Assembly: GCF_001274775.1 (NCBI RefSeq)
Contig: NZ_LGUE01000004.1
Location: forward strand, 881,025-945,024
Direction: 5' to 3'
Length of the DNA: 64,000 bases
Source: Rossellomorea marisflavi
GTDB lineage: Bacteria > Bacillota > Bacilli > Bacillales > Bacillaceae_B
Shown here: piece after piece, positions 47,046 to 56,606 of the stretch
How the letters are laid out: every line of letters starts with the position of its first letter
Position numbering within the stretch: position 1 is the first letter of the stretch
Notes under the pieces: model-generated
Told to the model about the DNA's origin: nothing
Seen by the model: only the letters and a program-made list of their open reading frames with translations
Databases searched by the model: none
Translations under genes and position numbers: made by a program

Positions 47046-48251
47046 TTATCCCTTCAGCCTTTCCACCACGGTCGCGATTCCCTGCCCGACCCCGATACAC
47101 ATGGTGGCAAGGCCATATTGGACATCCCGTCTCTTCATCTCATGCAGGAGTGTCGTCAGAATTCTTGCTCCGCTCGCCCCGAGGGGATGTCCGTAGGCAA
47201 TCGCACCTCCATTGACATTCACTATCGCCTCGTCGAGTCCAAGCTCCCTGATACAAGCGAGGGACTGGGCGGCAAATGCTTCATTCAACTCCACCAGTCC
47301 GAGCTGTTCCATGGTGATACCCGCCCGGGTCAATGCTTTTCTGGTGGCTTCGATGGGACCGATGCCCATGACGGACGGTTCCACGCCGGCGACAGCAGAC
47401 GTCACATACCGGGCGAGAGGCGTCAATCCCAGCTCCTCCGCTTTGCCCCTGCTCATCAGGAGCAGGGCAGCAGCCCCATCGTTCACCCCTGAAGCATTAC
47501 CTGCCGTGACGGTCCCGCCCTTGAACAGCGGCTTTAATCCTGCAAGCTTTGCGAGATCGGTTTCCGGTCTCGGATGCTCATCTTGGGTAACGCGCATGGT
47601 CTCGTTCCGTTTGTGGAGCACCTCCACCGATACTATCTCATAGTCCAAGCGTCCGTGGACCTGCGCTTCTCTTGCTTTGGTCTGACTCCCCAGGGCAAAA
47701 CGATCCTGCTCTTCACGGGAGATATTGAATTTCTTTGCCACGTTCTCGGCTGTTTCCGGCATGGAATCGGTTCCGTACATGTCCTCCATCTTCGGATTTA
47801 CAAACCGCCACCCGATGGTCGTATCAAACAGCTCCATGTTCCCCCGGGGGAACTCCCCTTCAGGCTTTCTCATCACCAGGGGGGCACGGGTCATGCTCTC
47901 CGTTCCTCCTGCGATGAAGATCTCACCCTCACCTGCCAGGATGGCCCGAGCCGCATAATTCACCGCATCGAGACCGGATCCGCACAGGCGATTAATCGTG
48001 GTCCCCCCCACTTCGACGGGAAGCCCTGCCAACAGGGCAGACATCCTGGCCACATTCCGATTGTCCTCTCCGGCTCCGTTTGCATTTCCGAACACCACTT
48101 CCTCAATGGCTTCCGGAGGTACGTCGGGATTCCGCGCGATCAGGGCCTTGATGACAACAGCCCCCAGATCATCAGGCCTCACCCCTTTAAGGCTTCCTTT
48201 GTATCTCCCGATCGGGGTTCTGACGGCATCGACGATCACAACTTCCCTCAT
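47046..48251 (-). CDS. paaJ: 3-Oxoadipyl-CoA / beta-ketothiolase of phenylacetate pathway
   Basis: Thiolase (401 aa) releasing acetyl-CoA and succinyl-CoA from 3-oxoadipyl-CoA at the end of the pathway. [15 protein letters not shown] at the N-terminus, the acyl-binding Cys in [41 protein letters not shown] and the second Cys in [10 protein letters not shown] are present. [11 protein letters not shown] and the [10 protein letters not shown] stretch favour the PaaJ/PcaF subgroup. Its ATG overlaps the paaH stop (ATGA). It is the last gene of the operon. Confidence 0.92.
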   Translation of the reverse strand: MREVVIVDAVRTPIGRYKGSLKGVRPDDLGAVVIKALIARNPDVPPEAIEEVVFGNANGAGEDNRNVARMSALLAGLPVEVGGTTINRLCGSGLDAVNYAARAILAGEGEIFIAGGTESMTRAPLVMRKPEGEFPRGNMELFDTTIGWRFVNPKMEDMYGTDSMPETAENVAKKFNISREEQDRFALGSQTKAREAQVHGRLDYEIVSVEVLHKRNETMRVTQDEHPRPETDLAKLAGLKPLFKGGTVTAGNASGVNDGAAALLLMSRGKAEELGLTPLARYVTSAVAGVEPSVMGIGPIEATRKALTRAGITMEQLGLVELNEAFAAQSLACIRELGLDEAIVNVNGGAIAYGHPLGASGARILTTLLHEMKRRDVQYGLATMCIGVGQGIATVVERLKG

Positions 48252-49120
48252 GTCGACTTCTCCTTTTCTTTCTCCACAGAGTACTCATACACGCCCCTGC
48301 CCGTCTTACGCCCCAGCCTTCCCGCCTTCACATACTGCTCCAACAGGGGAGCCGGACGGTATTTATCGCCGAGCTTTTCATGGAGGTACTTCAAGTTATT
48401 GAGGCGCGTGTCCAATCCGACCAGATCTCCGAGCTCAAACGGTCCCATGGGATAGTTCAACCCAAGCTTGATGGCTTTATCAATGTCTTCCGGTGTCCCG
48501 AGCCCCTCTTGTAGCATGAAGAATGCTTCATTCCCCACTAGAGCCGAGATCCTGCTTGTGACAAATCCGGGGAATTCATTGATGATGACCGTCTCTTTCC
48601 CCATGGCGCGTGCCGCTTCGCGGACGGCCTCCACCGTTTCTTCATCCGTCTCCAAGCCCTTGATGATCTCGATCAGGGGCATTTTATGTACGGGATTGAA
48701 GAAGTGCATGGCGATGACCTTATGAGGCCTTTTTGTGTATGAACCGATTTCCGTCGGGCTCATCGTGGACGTGTTGGTGGCAAAACAACATGATTCAGGA
48801 GCATGGGCGTCCAGCACCTGGAATACGGAGCGCTTCAGCTCCCGGTCTTCCGGTACAGCCTCGATGACAAAATCAGCATCCGATACGGCAATCGACAGAT
48901 TGGTGGAATAATGAAAGTTCCCTCTTGCTTCTTCGTATTGATCCGCCGTGAGCTTCTGGCGCTCTATCCCTTTTTGCAGGTATCCTGCAATCTCCCTTTC
49001 TGCATGGAGCAGCTGTTCTTCCTTAATATCCACAAGGGTGGTCCGATACCCGCCTACGGCACTTACGTAGGCAATCCCTCTCCCCATGACCCCTGAACCG
49101 ACGACAACGAGATTCCGCAT
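48248..49120 (-). CDS. paaH: 3-Hydroxyacyl-CoA dehydrogenase
   Basis: NAD-dependent oxidation of 3-hydroxyadipyl-CoA. The 290-residue protein has the Rossmann motif [11 protein letters not shown] (8-18), the catalytic His in [17 protein letters not shown], and [11 protein letters not shown]. The C-terminal helical domain holds [19 protein letters not shown]. It follows ALDH after a 63-nt gap that contains a hairpin (49146-49173), and ATG follows GAGAGGAG. Confidence 0.92.
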   Translation of the reverse strand: MRNLVVVGSGVMGRGIAYVSAVGGYRTTLVDIKEEQLLHAEREIAGYLQKGIERQKLTADQYEEARGNFHYSTNLSIAVSDADFVIEAVPEDRELKRSVFQVLDAHAPESCCFATNTSTMSPTEIGSYTKRPHKVIAMHFFNPVHKMPLIEIIKGLETDEETVEAVREAARAMGKETVIINEFPGFVTSRISALVGNEAFFMLQEGLGTPEDIDKAIKLGLNYPMGPFELGDLVGLDTRLNNLKYLHEKLGDKYRPAPLLEQYVKAGRLGRKTGRGVYEYSVEKEKEKST

Positions 49121-49145
49121 GATACCCTCTCCTCTCTTGAAATAA

Positions 49146-49173
49146 GGGGTTGACCTCCGGAAAGGACAACCCC
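49146..49173 (-). other. Intercistronic hairpin between ALDH and paaH
   Basis: GGGGTTG / CAACCCC 7-bp stem plus two further pairs past a mismatch. No T-run follows, so it is more likely an RNA-processing or stability element than a terminator. Confidence 0.45.
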
Positions 49174-49183
49174 TGTCTGTTCA

Positions 49184-50701
49184 TCACACACCGAATGGAT
49201 TAAGTGGACGATTGCCGAAATAGGAAATGATGCTTTTCGTCTCGGTATATAAATCCAGCGTCTCGACGCAAAGCTCCCGACCGAACCCGGATTGCTTGTA
49301 TCCGCCGAACGGGGTGCCAGGAAACGCCGAGAATGGGCAGTTCACCATGACGATTCCGGCCTGGATCTCTTTGGCCACCCGTGTTGCACGCCCATGATTC
49401 TCCGTCCAGATTGCAGATCCGAGACCATATTCGCTGTCATTGGCCATGCGGATCGCTTCTTTCTCATCCTTGAACGTCATCACAACCACGACTGGTCCGA
49501 AGATCTCTTCTTTTACGGCTTTCATGTCATGGCTCACATTGGTGATGATCGTCGGCTCATACCAGCTTCCCTTTTCATAGCCGTCCACCTTTGCTTGTTT
49601 TCCTCCGGTCAGGATCGTTGCCCCATCTTCTTTGGCCGATGTCACATACTCATGGATCGTATCCACCTGCTTTTGATCGATGACGGCCCCGATATGTGTT
49701 CCTTTATCGTGAGGGTCCCCCAGGGTGAGCTTCTTCGTCTTCTCGACGAATTTCTCCATGAACGCTTCATAGATATCTTCATGTACATACAGTCTGGACC
49801 GGGCTTCACAGGATTGACCGGTATTATAGAAGATTCCGAAGAGAGACCCGTCGACCGCTGCATCCAGGTTGGCGTCGGCGAAGACGATATTCGGGGATTT
49901 CCCGCCGAGCTCCAAGGTGACGCGCTTCAATGTCTGTGACGCCCTTTCCATGATGTTCTTCCCTACAGGCGTCGAGCCTGTGAACGCGACTTTATCCACG
50001 TTCTTGTGCTCCACCAAATAATTCCCCACCGTTGAACCGGAGCCTGGAATGATGTTGATGACTCCTTCCGGTACGCCGGCTTCAATACAGATCTCACCCA
50101 GGACGATGGCGGTGAGAGGGGTCAGGGTCGCCGGCTTCACGATCACGGAGCATCCGGCAGCAAGGGCGGGGGCAATCTTCCAAGCAGCCATCATCAATGG
50201 ATAATTCCATGGAATGATCTGCGCGCAGACTCCGACCGGCTCTTTTTCCGCTACATTGGTGAATTGACCCGGGACCGGATTCACCGTCCCCCTGTGACCG
50301 ACGATGGCGCCAGCATAGAATTCAAAGTCCTCGATCGCCTGCATGACCTGACCCTGTGCAGCCGACAGGGACTTTCCGCTGTCCATGATTTCAAGTGCCA
50401 CCAGCTCATTGAATCTTGACCGCATGATCCCTGCGATTTTATTGAGAGTACGTGAACGTTTATTGACCGGGGCCTTTTTCCATTTGCCGAAATCAAAGGC
50501 ATTGCGGGCAGCCTGTACGGCTTTCTCTGCATCCTCGATGCCTGCAAGCGACACCGTGGCCAGTAGCTCCCCAGTAGCCGGATTGTAGGTGTTGAAGGTT
50601 TCGCCGGATTCACTTTCCGTTCGCTGTCCTCCGATAATTAAGGAATAATGTTCCCTCTTCGTTTCCAACACGTCAAACGTCTGTTCTTTCACTGTCGACA
50701 T
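49184..50701 (-). CDS. Aldehyde dehydrogenase in the phenylacetate operon
   Basis: NAD(P)-dependent aldehyde dehydrogenase of 505 residues. PWNYPLMMAAWKIAPALAAG, TGSTPVGK, the catalytic Glu in LELGGKSPNIV, Cys in NTGQSCEARSR and EEIFGPV are present. In this operon it may oxidise the 3-oxo-5,6-dehydrosuberyl-CoA semialdehyde, like the ALDH half of PaaZ, or phenylacetaldehyde as in FeaB-type enzymes. It lacks the MaoC hydratase domain of PaaZ (~680 aa). ATG at 50701 follows AAAGGAG; the frame open to 50776 is not used. Confidence 0.85.
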   Translation of the reverse strand: MSTVKEQTFDVLETKREHYSLIIGGQRTESESGETFNTYNPATGELLATVSLAGIEDAEKAVQAARNAFDFGKWKKAPVNKRSRTLNKIAGIMRSRFNELVALEIMDSGKSLSAAQGQVMQAIEDFEFYAGAIVGHRGTVNPVPGQFTNVAEKEPVGVCAQIIPWNYPLMMAAWKIAPALAAGCSVIVKPATLTPLTAIVLGEICIEAGVPEGVINIIPGSGSTVGNYLVEHKNVDKVAFTGSTPVGKNIMERASQTLKRVTLELGGKSPNIVFADANLDAAVDGSLFGIFYNTGQSCEARSRLYVHEDIYEAFMEKFVEKTKKLTLGDPHDKGTHIGAVIDQKQVDTIHEYVTSAKEDGATILTGGKQAKVDGYEKGSWYEPTIITNVSHDMKAVKEEIFGPVVVVMTFKDEKEAIRMANDSEYGLGSAIWTENHGRATRVAKEIQAGIVMVNCPFSAFPGTPFGGYKQSGFGRELCVETLDLYTETKSIISYFGNRPLNPFGV

Positions 50702-50720
50702 CTCTTCATCTCCTTTGGGA

Positions 50721-51494
50721 TTATCGTCCTTCAAAAACAGGTCTCTTCTTTGCCATAAATGCTTCGACACCTTCACGGTGATCCGCGGTCATGCCGGCCA
50801 TCCGCTGGGCGTAGGCTTCTTTTTCCAAATACTCGTCAAATGTCCGCTTCGGCGCATCCTTCAATAGCCGCTTCATCGAACCGATCGCCTTCGTCGGAAG
50901 GGAGGCGATCCGTCCTACGAATCTCGCAGTCTCCTCTTCCCATGAATCAGCCGTGATCACTTTGGTGGCTAGCCCGAGATCTTCTGCTTCCCGAGGACTG
51001 ACCTTTTCACCTAGTACAGCCAGTTCCATCGCCTTTGCATAGCCTATAAGATTGCTTAAGTAATAGAGATTGCCGGAATCCGGTACGAGCCCGACATGGA
51101 CAAATGATTGGATGAAGCTTGCTTTCTCGGAGACCAGGCGGAAGTCGCAGGCAAGTGCGAGGCTGAAGCCTGCACCGGCGGCGACCCCGTTGACGGCGGC
51201 AATGATCGGTTTCGGACAATCCTCCAGCGCCTTCACCATCGGGCCATATTGGCGACGAAGCACGTCACCGTGATCCATGTTCTCATCCACCTCACTGAGA
51301 TCCTGGCCGGAACAAAAGGCCCTGCCTTCCCCGGTGATGACGATCACCCTCACCCCTTCATCCCGTTCTGCCGTTTTGATCGCCTTTTGTATCTCCCGGT
51401 TCAGCTGGAGGATGAAGGCATTGAGACGGTCCGGCCGATTCAGGGTGATCCAGGCTGCTGAGTCCTTCACTTCATAACGGATGGTTTCAAACAT
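50721..51494 (-). CDS. paaG: 1,2-Epoxyphenylacetyl-CoA isomerase
   Basis: Crotonase-fold enzyme (257 aa) that converts ring-1,2-epoxyphenylacetyl-CoA to oxepin-CoA. AFCSGQDLSEVD, GVAAGAGFSLALACDFRL and the catalytic-loop segment FVHVGLVPDSGNLYYL (with Asp in place of the hydratase Glu) place it in the PaaG group. It starts 3 nt after the paaF stop. Confidence 0.88.
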   Translation of the reverse strand: MFETIRYEVKDSAAWITLNRPDRLNAFILQLNREIQKAIKTAERDEGVRVIVITGEGRAFCSGQDLSEVDENMDHGDVLRRQYGPMVKALEDCPKPIIAAVNGVAAGAGFSLALACDFRLVSEKASFIQSFVHVGLVPDSGNLYYLSNLIGYAKAMELAVLGEKVSPREAEDLGLATKVITADSWEEETARFVGRIASLPTKAIGSMKRLLKDAPKRTFDEYLEKEAYAQRMAGMTADHREGVEAFMAKKRPVFEGR

Positions 51495-51497
51495 GGC

Positions 51498-52277
51498 TTA
51501 CCTCCCCTTGAATTCGGCAGTCCGCTTCTCCACAAACGCCTTCATTCCTTCTTTTTGATCTTCAGAGGCAAACAACAGATAAAAGTTCTTCCGTTCTTGC
51601 TTCATCCCCTCCGATATCGTGGCATCCACCGCCATGTGTACCGATTCTTTTATCAGACGCAGGGAAAGAGGAGGCTTACCAGCCAACTTTCGGGCAAAAC
51701 GCTTTGTTTCTTCTATTAATAAAGACTGCGGGATCGTCCGGTTGACGATACCCCACTGCAAGGCCTCTTCGGCTGAGAACGTTTCACCTGACAGCAGCCA
51801 TTCCATTGCCCGGGTCTTCCCGAGCAACTTCGTGAGCCGCTGGGTTCCCCCGGCACCTGGCATGACGCCGAGATTCACCTCGGGAAACCCGAAGCGGGCA
51901 TCCTCCGCAGCAAACAACAGATCACAGCTGAGGGCAAGTTCGAATCCCCCGCCTAGGGCAAATCCATGCACAGCACCGATAATGGGCTTTTTGATGAGGG
52001 TCATCCGGTCCCATGGTGCGAAGGGATCCAGAAGCTCAAAATCGACTGGATTGGCACCTGCCATCTCCTTGATATCGGCCCCCGCAGCGAAAGCGCGTCC
52101 CCTTCCCATCAGGAGTATGACCTTCACGCTCTCGTCACGATCGAGCCGCTCGAACGCCCCGACCACTTCAGAGACCATGTGGCGATTGAGGGCGTTCAGT
52201 ACATCGGGACGATTCAATTCAACGATCCCGATGGCATCCTCCACCTTCACCGAGATGAATTCATCACTCTGATCCAT
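51498..52277 (-). CDS. paaF: 2,3-Dehydroadipyl-CoA hydratase
   Basis: Crotonase-fold enoyl-CoA hydratase (259 aa). Both catalytic glutamates are visible: in HGFALGGGFELAL and in GFPEVNLGVMPGAGGTQRL. RAFAAGADIKEM forms the oxyanion-hole region. It hydrates 2,3-dehydroadipyl-CoA before PaaH. The ATG overlaps the end of the EthD gene by 14 nt and has only a weak ribosome binding site (AAGAGAA), so coupling to EthD translation is likely. Confidence 0.9.
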   Translation of the reverse strand: MDQSDEFISVKVEDAIGIVELNRPDVLNALNRHMVSEVVGAFERLDRDESVKVILLMGRGRAFAAGADIKEMAGANPVDFELLDPFAPWDRMTLIKKPIIGAVHGFALGGGFELALSCDLLFAAEDARFGFPEVNLGVMPGAGGTQRLTKLLGKTRAMEWLLSGETFSAEEALQWGIVNRTIPQSLLIEETKRFARKLAGKPPLSLRLIKESVHMAVDATISEGMKQERKNFYLLFASEDQKEGMKAFVEKRTAEFKGR

Positions 52278-52578
52278 CGTTCTCTTCCCCGATCATAAGG
52301 GTGACGAGGTCTCCGGCAAATCCCATGAGATCCTTGCCCGATGCCTTTCCTTCAGGCGATTTCATACCAGCTTTCATCGATTCATGGCTGTCATAGTACA
52401 TCTCGCACATCAGATAATAGGCGCCCTCTCCGCCCATCGGAGATCCCGTGATCTTCGTTACCACCATCTTCTTCAGACCAGGGATCTTTGCTGTGATCGG
52501 TCCGTGGGTATTAAAATAATGCTCATCAAACGCTTCCTTATCCTCCGGGTGTTTATACAGTGCAATCAACTTGACCAT
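52264..52578 (-). CDS. EthD-domain protein
   Basis: Small EthD/dimeric alpha-beta barrel protein of about 104 residues (MVKLIALYKHPEDKEAFDEH, HGPITAKIPGLKKM). Such proteins accompany monooxygenase and aromatic degradation genes, sometimes as reductase accessories or lactone/muconolactone isomerase-like enzymes; the role here is unknown. ATG at 52578 (AGGAG with 8-nt spacing) is preferred to ATG at 52584. Confidence 0.75.
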   Translation of the reverse strand: MVKLIALYKHPEDKEAFDEHYFNTHGPITAKIPGLKKMVVTKITGSPMGGEGAYYLMCEMYYDSHESMKAGMKSPEGKASGKDLMGFAGDLVTLMIGEENDGSE

Positions 52579-52600
52579 ATCCATCTCTCCTTTTCTTTTT

Positions 52601-53080
52601 TTACATGATTGTGGAAATCGGCTTCATCGCTTCAAATGGGTTACGGCACTCCTTGCAGTACAGGATGCTCCTGCACGCTGTCGGTCCGAATAAATTTTCC
52701 ATTGACGTGTAATGGGAATCACAATATGGACAATGGATCTCCCACTCTTCAAGATTCGTAAACTTCTCGGGAGGCGGGGCGATGCCGAATTCCTTCAGCT
52801 TCTCCCTTCCATTTGGCGTCAGCCGGTCCGAGGTCCAAGGCGGTGTATAGACGAAGCGTACGTCGACTTCTTTTATCCCCGGCTGAGACAAGCACGCCTT
52901 TTTGACATTTCCTTTGATGATATCCAAAGCCGGACATCCGGCAAAGGTGGGTAAGAGCTTGATGGTGCATCGCTCTCCCTTCATTTCGATCAAATGGACC
53001 ATTCCGAGATCGACAATGGAGATGGAGTCGATTTCCGGATCCTTGACCGTTTCAAGTATCTTCATGACCGTCTGTTCCAT
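52601..53080 (-). CDS. paaD: Phenylacetyl-CoA epoxidase subunit PaaD
   Basis: Maturation or Fe-S assembly subunit of the epoxidase (159 aa). An N-terminal MIP18/DUF59 domain (ILETVKDPEIDSISIVDLGMV, LLPTFAGCPALDII) precedes a C-terminal zinc-ribbon-like part with CPYC and CKEC pairs and another Cys at TACRSILYC. Start ATG follows GGAGGGAAGG. It lies 12 nt after paaC. Confidence 0.92.
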   Translation of the reverse strand: MEQTVMKILETVKDPEIDSISIVDLGMVHLIEMKGERCTIKLLPTFAGCPALDIIKGNVKKACLSQPGIKEVDVRFVYTPPWTSDRLTPNGREKLKEFGIAPPPEKFTNLEEWEIHCPYCDSHYTSMENLFGPTACRSILYCKECRNPFEAMKPISTIM

Positions 53081-53092
53081 GCCTTCCCTCCT

Positions 53093-53911
53093 TCACCAGG
53101 TGCCGGATGCCTCCAGTCTGTACACTTCACTGAGTGTATGAAGGGCATCTGTCAGATCACCGGTATGTTCACCTTTACGCCCATCTCCCCTTAAGCTCCG
53201 GATGACTGGTGGATGCTGGACTCCTGTGGAATCGAATGGCTTCTTCAGTGCTTCGGTCCATCGGGATGCGAGAATGGCTTCCTCTTCAATGAGTCCGTAT
53301 CGGGACATGCTCTCCCCATCCGGTCCGAGGGTCAGGACCCCCAGAAAGTCGTCACATACCCGCGAGACGGCGTCTTCCATCCGTTGTTTCGCCTCCCCGC
53401 CTGCATTCATAAGCTGTGTGAACCACGTCTGCCAGTGAAGAAGGTGATAGTACAGCTCCGTATTGATCTTGACAGCAGCCTCCGCAAGCGGACCATAACT
53501 TGACTGCTTGAGGGAATCCATGCGAACCTTCTTCGCCACCGTGTAGAAATAATGTCTCACGACAGCAAATGCCCAGTCGTAGCGCGGCTCGATCAGGTAA
53601 TCACCCGGTCCATTCACTTCCTCCAGGATGATGGCATTCCTTCGCTCTTCCGGGGGACGCCCATGGGCAAGCTCGTCTTCGGTTCCTTCACCTAGGCTTG
53701 CCAACAGCTCGTAGATCATGGAAGCATGCCCCATCGTATCCTGATTGATCGAGGAGAAAGCCACATCCTCCTCAATGTGCGGAGCCAGCCCCAGCCATTC
53801 GGACCCTCTGTAGGCAAGGATGAAATCATCATCTGCCAGCTGGTAAAGGAGGGAGGCAAGGGCCTGCCTATACCCTTCATCGGGGATCGTATTCAACTCG
53901 TACTGCTTCAT
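53093..53911 (-). CDS. paaC: Phenylacetyl-CoA epoxidase subunit PaaC
   Basis: Structural, ferritin-like subunit (272 aa) that pairs with PaaA. LLYQLADDDFILAYRGSEWLGLAPHIEEDVAFSSI is the family N-terminal segment, and NTELYYHLLHWQTWFTQL is the helix with partner contacts. Its ATG overlaps the paaB stop (ATGA). Confidence 0.93.
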   Translation of the reverse strand: MKQYELNTIPDEGYRQALASLLYQLADDDFILAYRGSEWLGLAPHIEEDVAFSSINQDTMGHASMIYELLASLGEGTEDELAHGRPPEERRNAIILEEVNGPGDYLIEPRYDWAFAVVRHYFYTVAKKVRMDSLKQSSYGPLAEAAVKINTELYYHLLHWQTWFTQLMNAGGEAKQRMEDAVSRVCDDFLGVLTLGPDGESMSRYGLIEEEAILASRWTEALKKPFDSTGVQHPPVIRSLRGDGRKGEHTGDLTDALHTLSEVYRLEASGTW

Positions 53912-54261
53912 TTCTTCTTCACCAACTCTCCCCAGGACATGATTTCTTTTTCATCGAGCATCTCCTGCTCGTATTGGCGCCACTTTTTCTTCAGGTAACC
54001 GTAGCCTTTGGCATTGCGGTAATCCTTATTATCGAGCCGCTGCAGCGTTCCCCTTTCATCGGGGGTCATCATGCGCACATCGGAGCGTTTGACCACCCAG
54101 ATATCTGCGACCGGTTCGCGCCTCATGAAATTCTCTTGTGCCATGATCATGGCAAGCTCGTGGTTCGGAGCGAGAAGGCTGAATTGATGCTGCATGACCC
54201 CTCCATCCGCACGCTTGCTGAAGACTTCGAATTCCTGATAAAACCGCTTATCCCCTGACAT
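53908..54261 (-). CDS. paaB: Phenylacetyl-CoA epoxidase subunit PaaB
   Basis: Small epoxidase subunit (117 aa) that bridges PaaAC dimers in the E. coli complex. YQEFEVFSKRADGGVMQHQFSLLAPNHELAMIMAQENFMRR is nearly diagnostic. The C-terminal ~30 residues (YLKKKWRQYEQEMLDEKE) extend beyond E. coli PaaB (95 aa). ATG follows GGGAGTGAG. Confidence 0.93.
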   Translation of the reverse strand: MSGDKRFYQEFEVFSKRADGGVMQHQFSLLAPNHELAMIMAQENFMRREPVADIWVVKRSDVRMMTPDERGTLQRLDNKDYRNAKGYGYLKKKWRQYEQEMLDEKEIMSWGELVKKK

Positions 54262-54274
54262 CTTCTCACTCCCT

Positions 54275-55213
54275 TCAGCTCAGTGCTTCCCGGACCCAGG
54301 CATTGTTTTCATAGGATAACTCCCTAAGGCGCAGGCGTTCCTTTGACTTTGGACCGTTGTTTTTGATGATCTGTTTGAACTCCTGCCAGTCAGGCTGCCT
54401 GTATGTCCATTCCCCCGTGGCTTCATCGAACGCCATGGACGGGTCCGGCAAAGTAAGACCAAGGGATAGGATCCTCGGGACATATTTGGTGAAGAAATCC
54501 TGCCGGAGCTGTTCATTGGTCTTCGTCCTGATCTTGTACTTAATCGTGATGTCCTGCTTGGACGACCCCGTCGTCTTGACATCACCGGGACCGAAGAACA
54601 TGAGCAGTGAATCCCACCAGCGGTCGACGGCATCCTGAACCATCGCACGCTGATTCGGCGTACCCTCTGCAAGGGCCATTATGATGGCCTCACCGTGCTG
54701 TGCATGGAAGACTTCCTCTGCACAAATCCGCTTGAGCGCCCGTGCATACGGCCCATAGGAAGCATTCAACATATTGGTCTGGGTAATGATCGCGGCCCCG
54801 TCCACCAGCCATCCGATCAGCCCGGCATCCCCCCATGTCGGTGCTTCCATGTGAAATACATTATGGAATTTCAGGTCGCCGGAGAAGAGATCGCGCATGA
54901 TGCCCTCCCTTGTTTTCCCGTACGGTTTCATCAAATCCTCGGCTACACGCAGAAGGAGCTGACCGTGTCCCATCTCATCCTGTACCTTCGCCATGATGCC
55001 CAGCTTCCTGCGCAGGGTCGGCGCTTTCGGGACCCACTCCTTTTCCGGCAGGGCCCCCATGATTTCACTGATCCCGTGCATGGAAATCAGTTTGATCAGT
55101 GCGTTCCGATAGTCATCAGGCATCCAATCATCCGCTTCTATCTTCCTGTCATATTCGATCTTAGCCATGAAATCTGCCATAAGCTCCCCGTCTGTCCTCT
55201 CTTGACTGATCAT
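54275..55213 (-). CDS. paaA: Phenylacetyl-CoA epoxidase catalytic subunit PaaA
   Basis: Di-iron catalytic subunit (312 aa) that inserts oxygen into the ring of phenylacetyl-CoA. Metal-ligand segments KVQDEMGHGQLLLRVAED and CAEEVFHAQHGEAIIM are present, with TWGDAGLIGWLVDGAAI and RIRTKTNEQLRQDFFTKYVP as usual. ATG follows GGAGG. It is the second gene of the operon, 36 nt after paaK. No PaaE-type ferredoxin reductase gene follows. Confidence 0.95.
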   Translation of the reverse strand: MISQERTDGELMADFMAKIEYDRKIEADDWMPDDYRNALIKLISMHGISEIMGALPEKEWVPKAPTLRRKLGIMAKVQDEMGHGQLLLRVAEDLMKPYGKTREGIMRDLFSGDLKFHNVFHMEAPTWGDAGLIGWLVDGAAIITQTNMLNASYGPYARALKRICAEEVFHAQHGEAIIMALAEGTPNQRAMVQDAVDRWWDSLLMFFGPGDVKTTGSSKQDITIKYKIRTKTNEQLRQDFFTKYVPRILSLGLTLPDPSMAFDEATGEWTYRQPDWQEFKQIIKNNGPKSKERLRLRELSYENNAWVREALS

Positions 55214-55249
55214 GTTTTCCGCCTCCTTCTTGCAGCATCGGCTGCTCCT

Positions 55250-56590
55250 TTAGTGGCTTATCAAACCCTCGTCCCTCAAATCCACTACCCTGACAGCTTT
55301 CCCTTCAGAGCGCGGGATTCCGTTCTTCCCTACAATCGTGACGTCCATGGAGACGTAGCAGCGTTCTTTCATCATCCCCTTCACCTTGGAAGAAAGCAGG
55401 GCTGCCTTCTCGTGGCAAAGGTCATGTGAAATCTCTTCAGAAAATGTATCGCTGATTTCAACCTTTAGTTCTACCGCATCCAGGGCCCCTTCCTTTCGCA
55501 CATACACCTGATAATGAGGGGAAAGGTCCTCGACCTGCAGAAGGTAATGCTCTATTTCTGAAGGAAACACGTTGACGCCGCGGATGATCATCATGTCATC
55601 CACCCTGCCCTTTACCCTTGACATTCTCGTCGTCGTTCGGCCGCATCGGCACTGCTCCTTCGTAATGGAGGCAATGTCACCTGTACGGTAACGGATGATC
55701 GGAGATGCTTCCTTCGTCAAACTTGTGAACACGAGCTCACCGCATTCCCCTTCAGCAAGCGGCTCGAGTGTCACGGGATCAATGACCTCCACAAGGAAAT
55801 GATCGTCTGCGATATGAAGACCATCCTGCGCTTCATGGCATTCCATGGCGACACCCGGTCCGACGACCTCGCTCAGTCCATAAATATCGCACGCTTTGAT
55901 CCCGAGCTTCTTCTCAAGCGTCATCCGCATCGTCTCTGACCAGGGCTCAGCGCCAAATATCCCAAATTCCAAGGAAAGACCCGCCGGATCCTTCCCTTGA
56001 GACTCCATCGTTTCAGCAATCGTAAGAATGTAGGAAGGCGTCCCGCAGATGACGGATGGACGGAAATCTTCCAGAAGGGTGATCTGTCTTGCCGCGTTGC
56101 CCCCAGATACCGGCACCGTCGTCATCCCCAATCGTTCACTTCCATAATGGAGTCCCAGTCCTCCCGTGAACAAACCGTACCCATAGGCATTGTGAAGGAT
56201 GCTTCCGGGTTTCCCGCCGCCTGCCGCGATGGCCCTTGCGACAATATCACTCCACATGTCAAGGTCCCGCTTCGTGTACCCTACAACAGTGGGCTTCCCG
56301 CTCGTTCCAGACGAAGCATGGATCCTGACCATGCTCTCCTTTGGTACGGCAAACATGCCGAAAGGGTACTGCGAGCGGAGGTCGGCTTTATTCGTAAGCG
56401 GTAACATTTTGATGTCTGACAAAGAATGCAGATCGGCAGGATGGACCTGATGCTCATCAAACTTTTTCCGGTAAAGGGGTACATGCTCATAGACCGCGGA
56501 CAGCGTTTGTGTCAGCCTGCTCCACTGCAGGGTATCCATTGTTTCACGGTCCAACGTTTCCACTTCATGCAGGATCACCCGCACCGCCAC
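55250..56590 (-). CDS. paaK: Phenylacetate-CoA ligase
   Basis: AMP-forming ligase (446 aa) that activates phenylacetate with CoA and ATP, the entry step. The adenylation motif SSGTSGKPTVVGYTKRDL, ACDIYGLSEVVGPGVAMEC, YRTGDIASI and the C-terminal hinge GRVDDMMIIRGVNVFPSEIE are clear. Several GTG codons (56590, 56584, 56578) compete as starts behind AGGAAGG; the exact one is uncertain. It is the first gene of the paa operon. Confidence 0.93.
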   Translation of the reverse strand: MAVRVILHEVETLDRETMDTLQWSRLTQTLSAVYEHVPLYRKKFDEHQVHPADLHSLSDIKMLPLTNKADLRSQYPFGMFAVPKESMVRIHASSGTSGKPTVVGYTKRDLDMWSDIVARAIAAGGGKPGSILHNAYGYGLFTGGLGLHYGSERLGMTTVPVSGGNAARQITLLEDFRPSVICGTPSYILTIAETMESQGKDPAGLSLEFGIFGAEPWSETMRMTLEKKLGIKACDIYGLSEVVGPGVAMECHEAQDGLHIADDHFLVEVIDPVTLEPLAEGECGELVFTSLTKEASPIIRYRTGDIASITKEQCRCGRTTTRMSRVKGRVDDMMIIRGVNVFPSEIEHYLLQVEDLSPHYQVYVRKEGALDAVELKVEISDTFSEEISHDLCHEKAALLSSKVKGMMKERCYVSMDVTIVGKNGIPRSEGKAVRVVDLRDEGLISH

Positions 56591-56606
56591 CTTCCTACTA
56601 ATTTTT

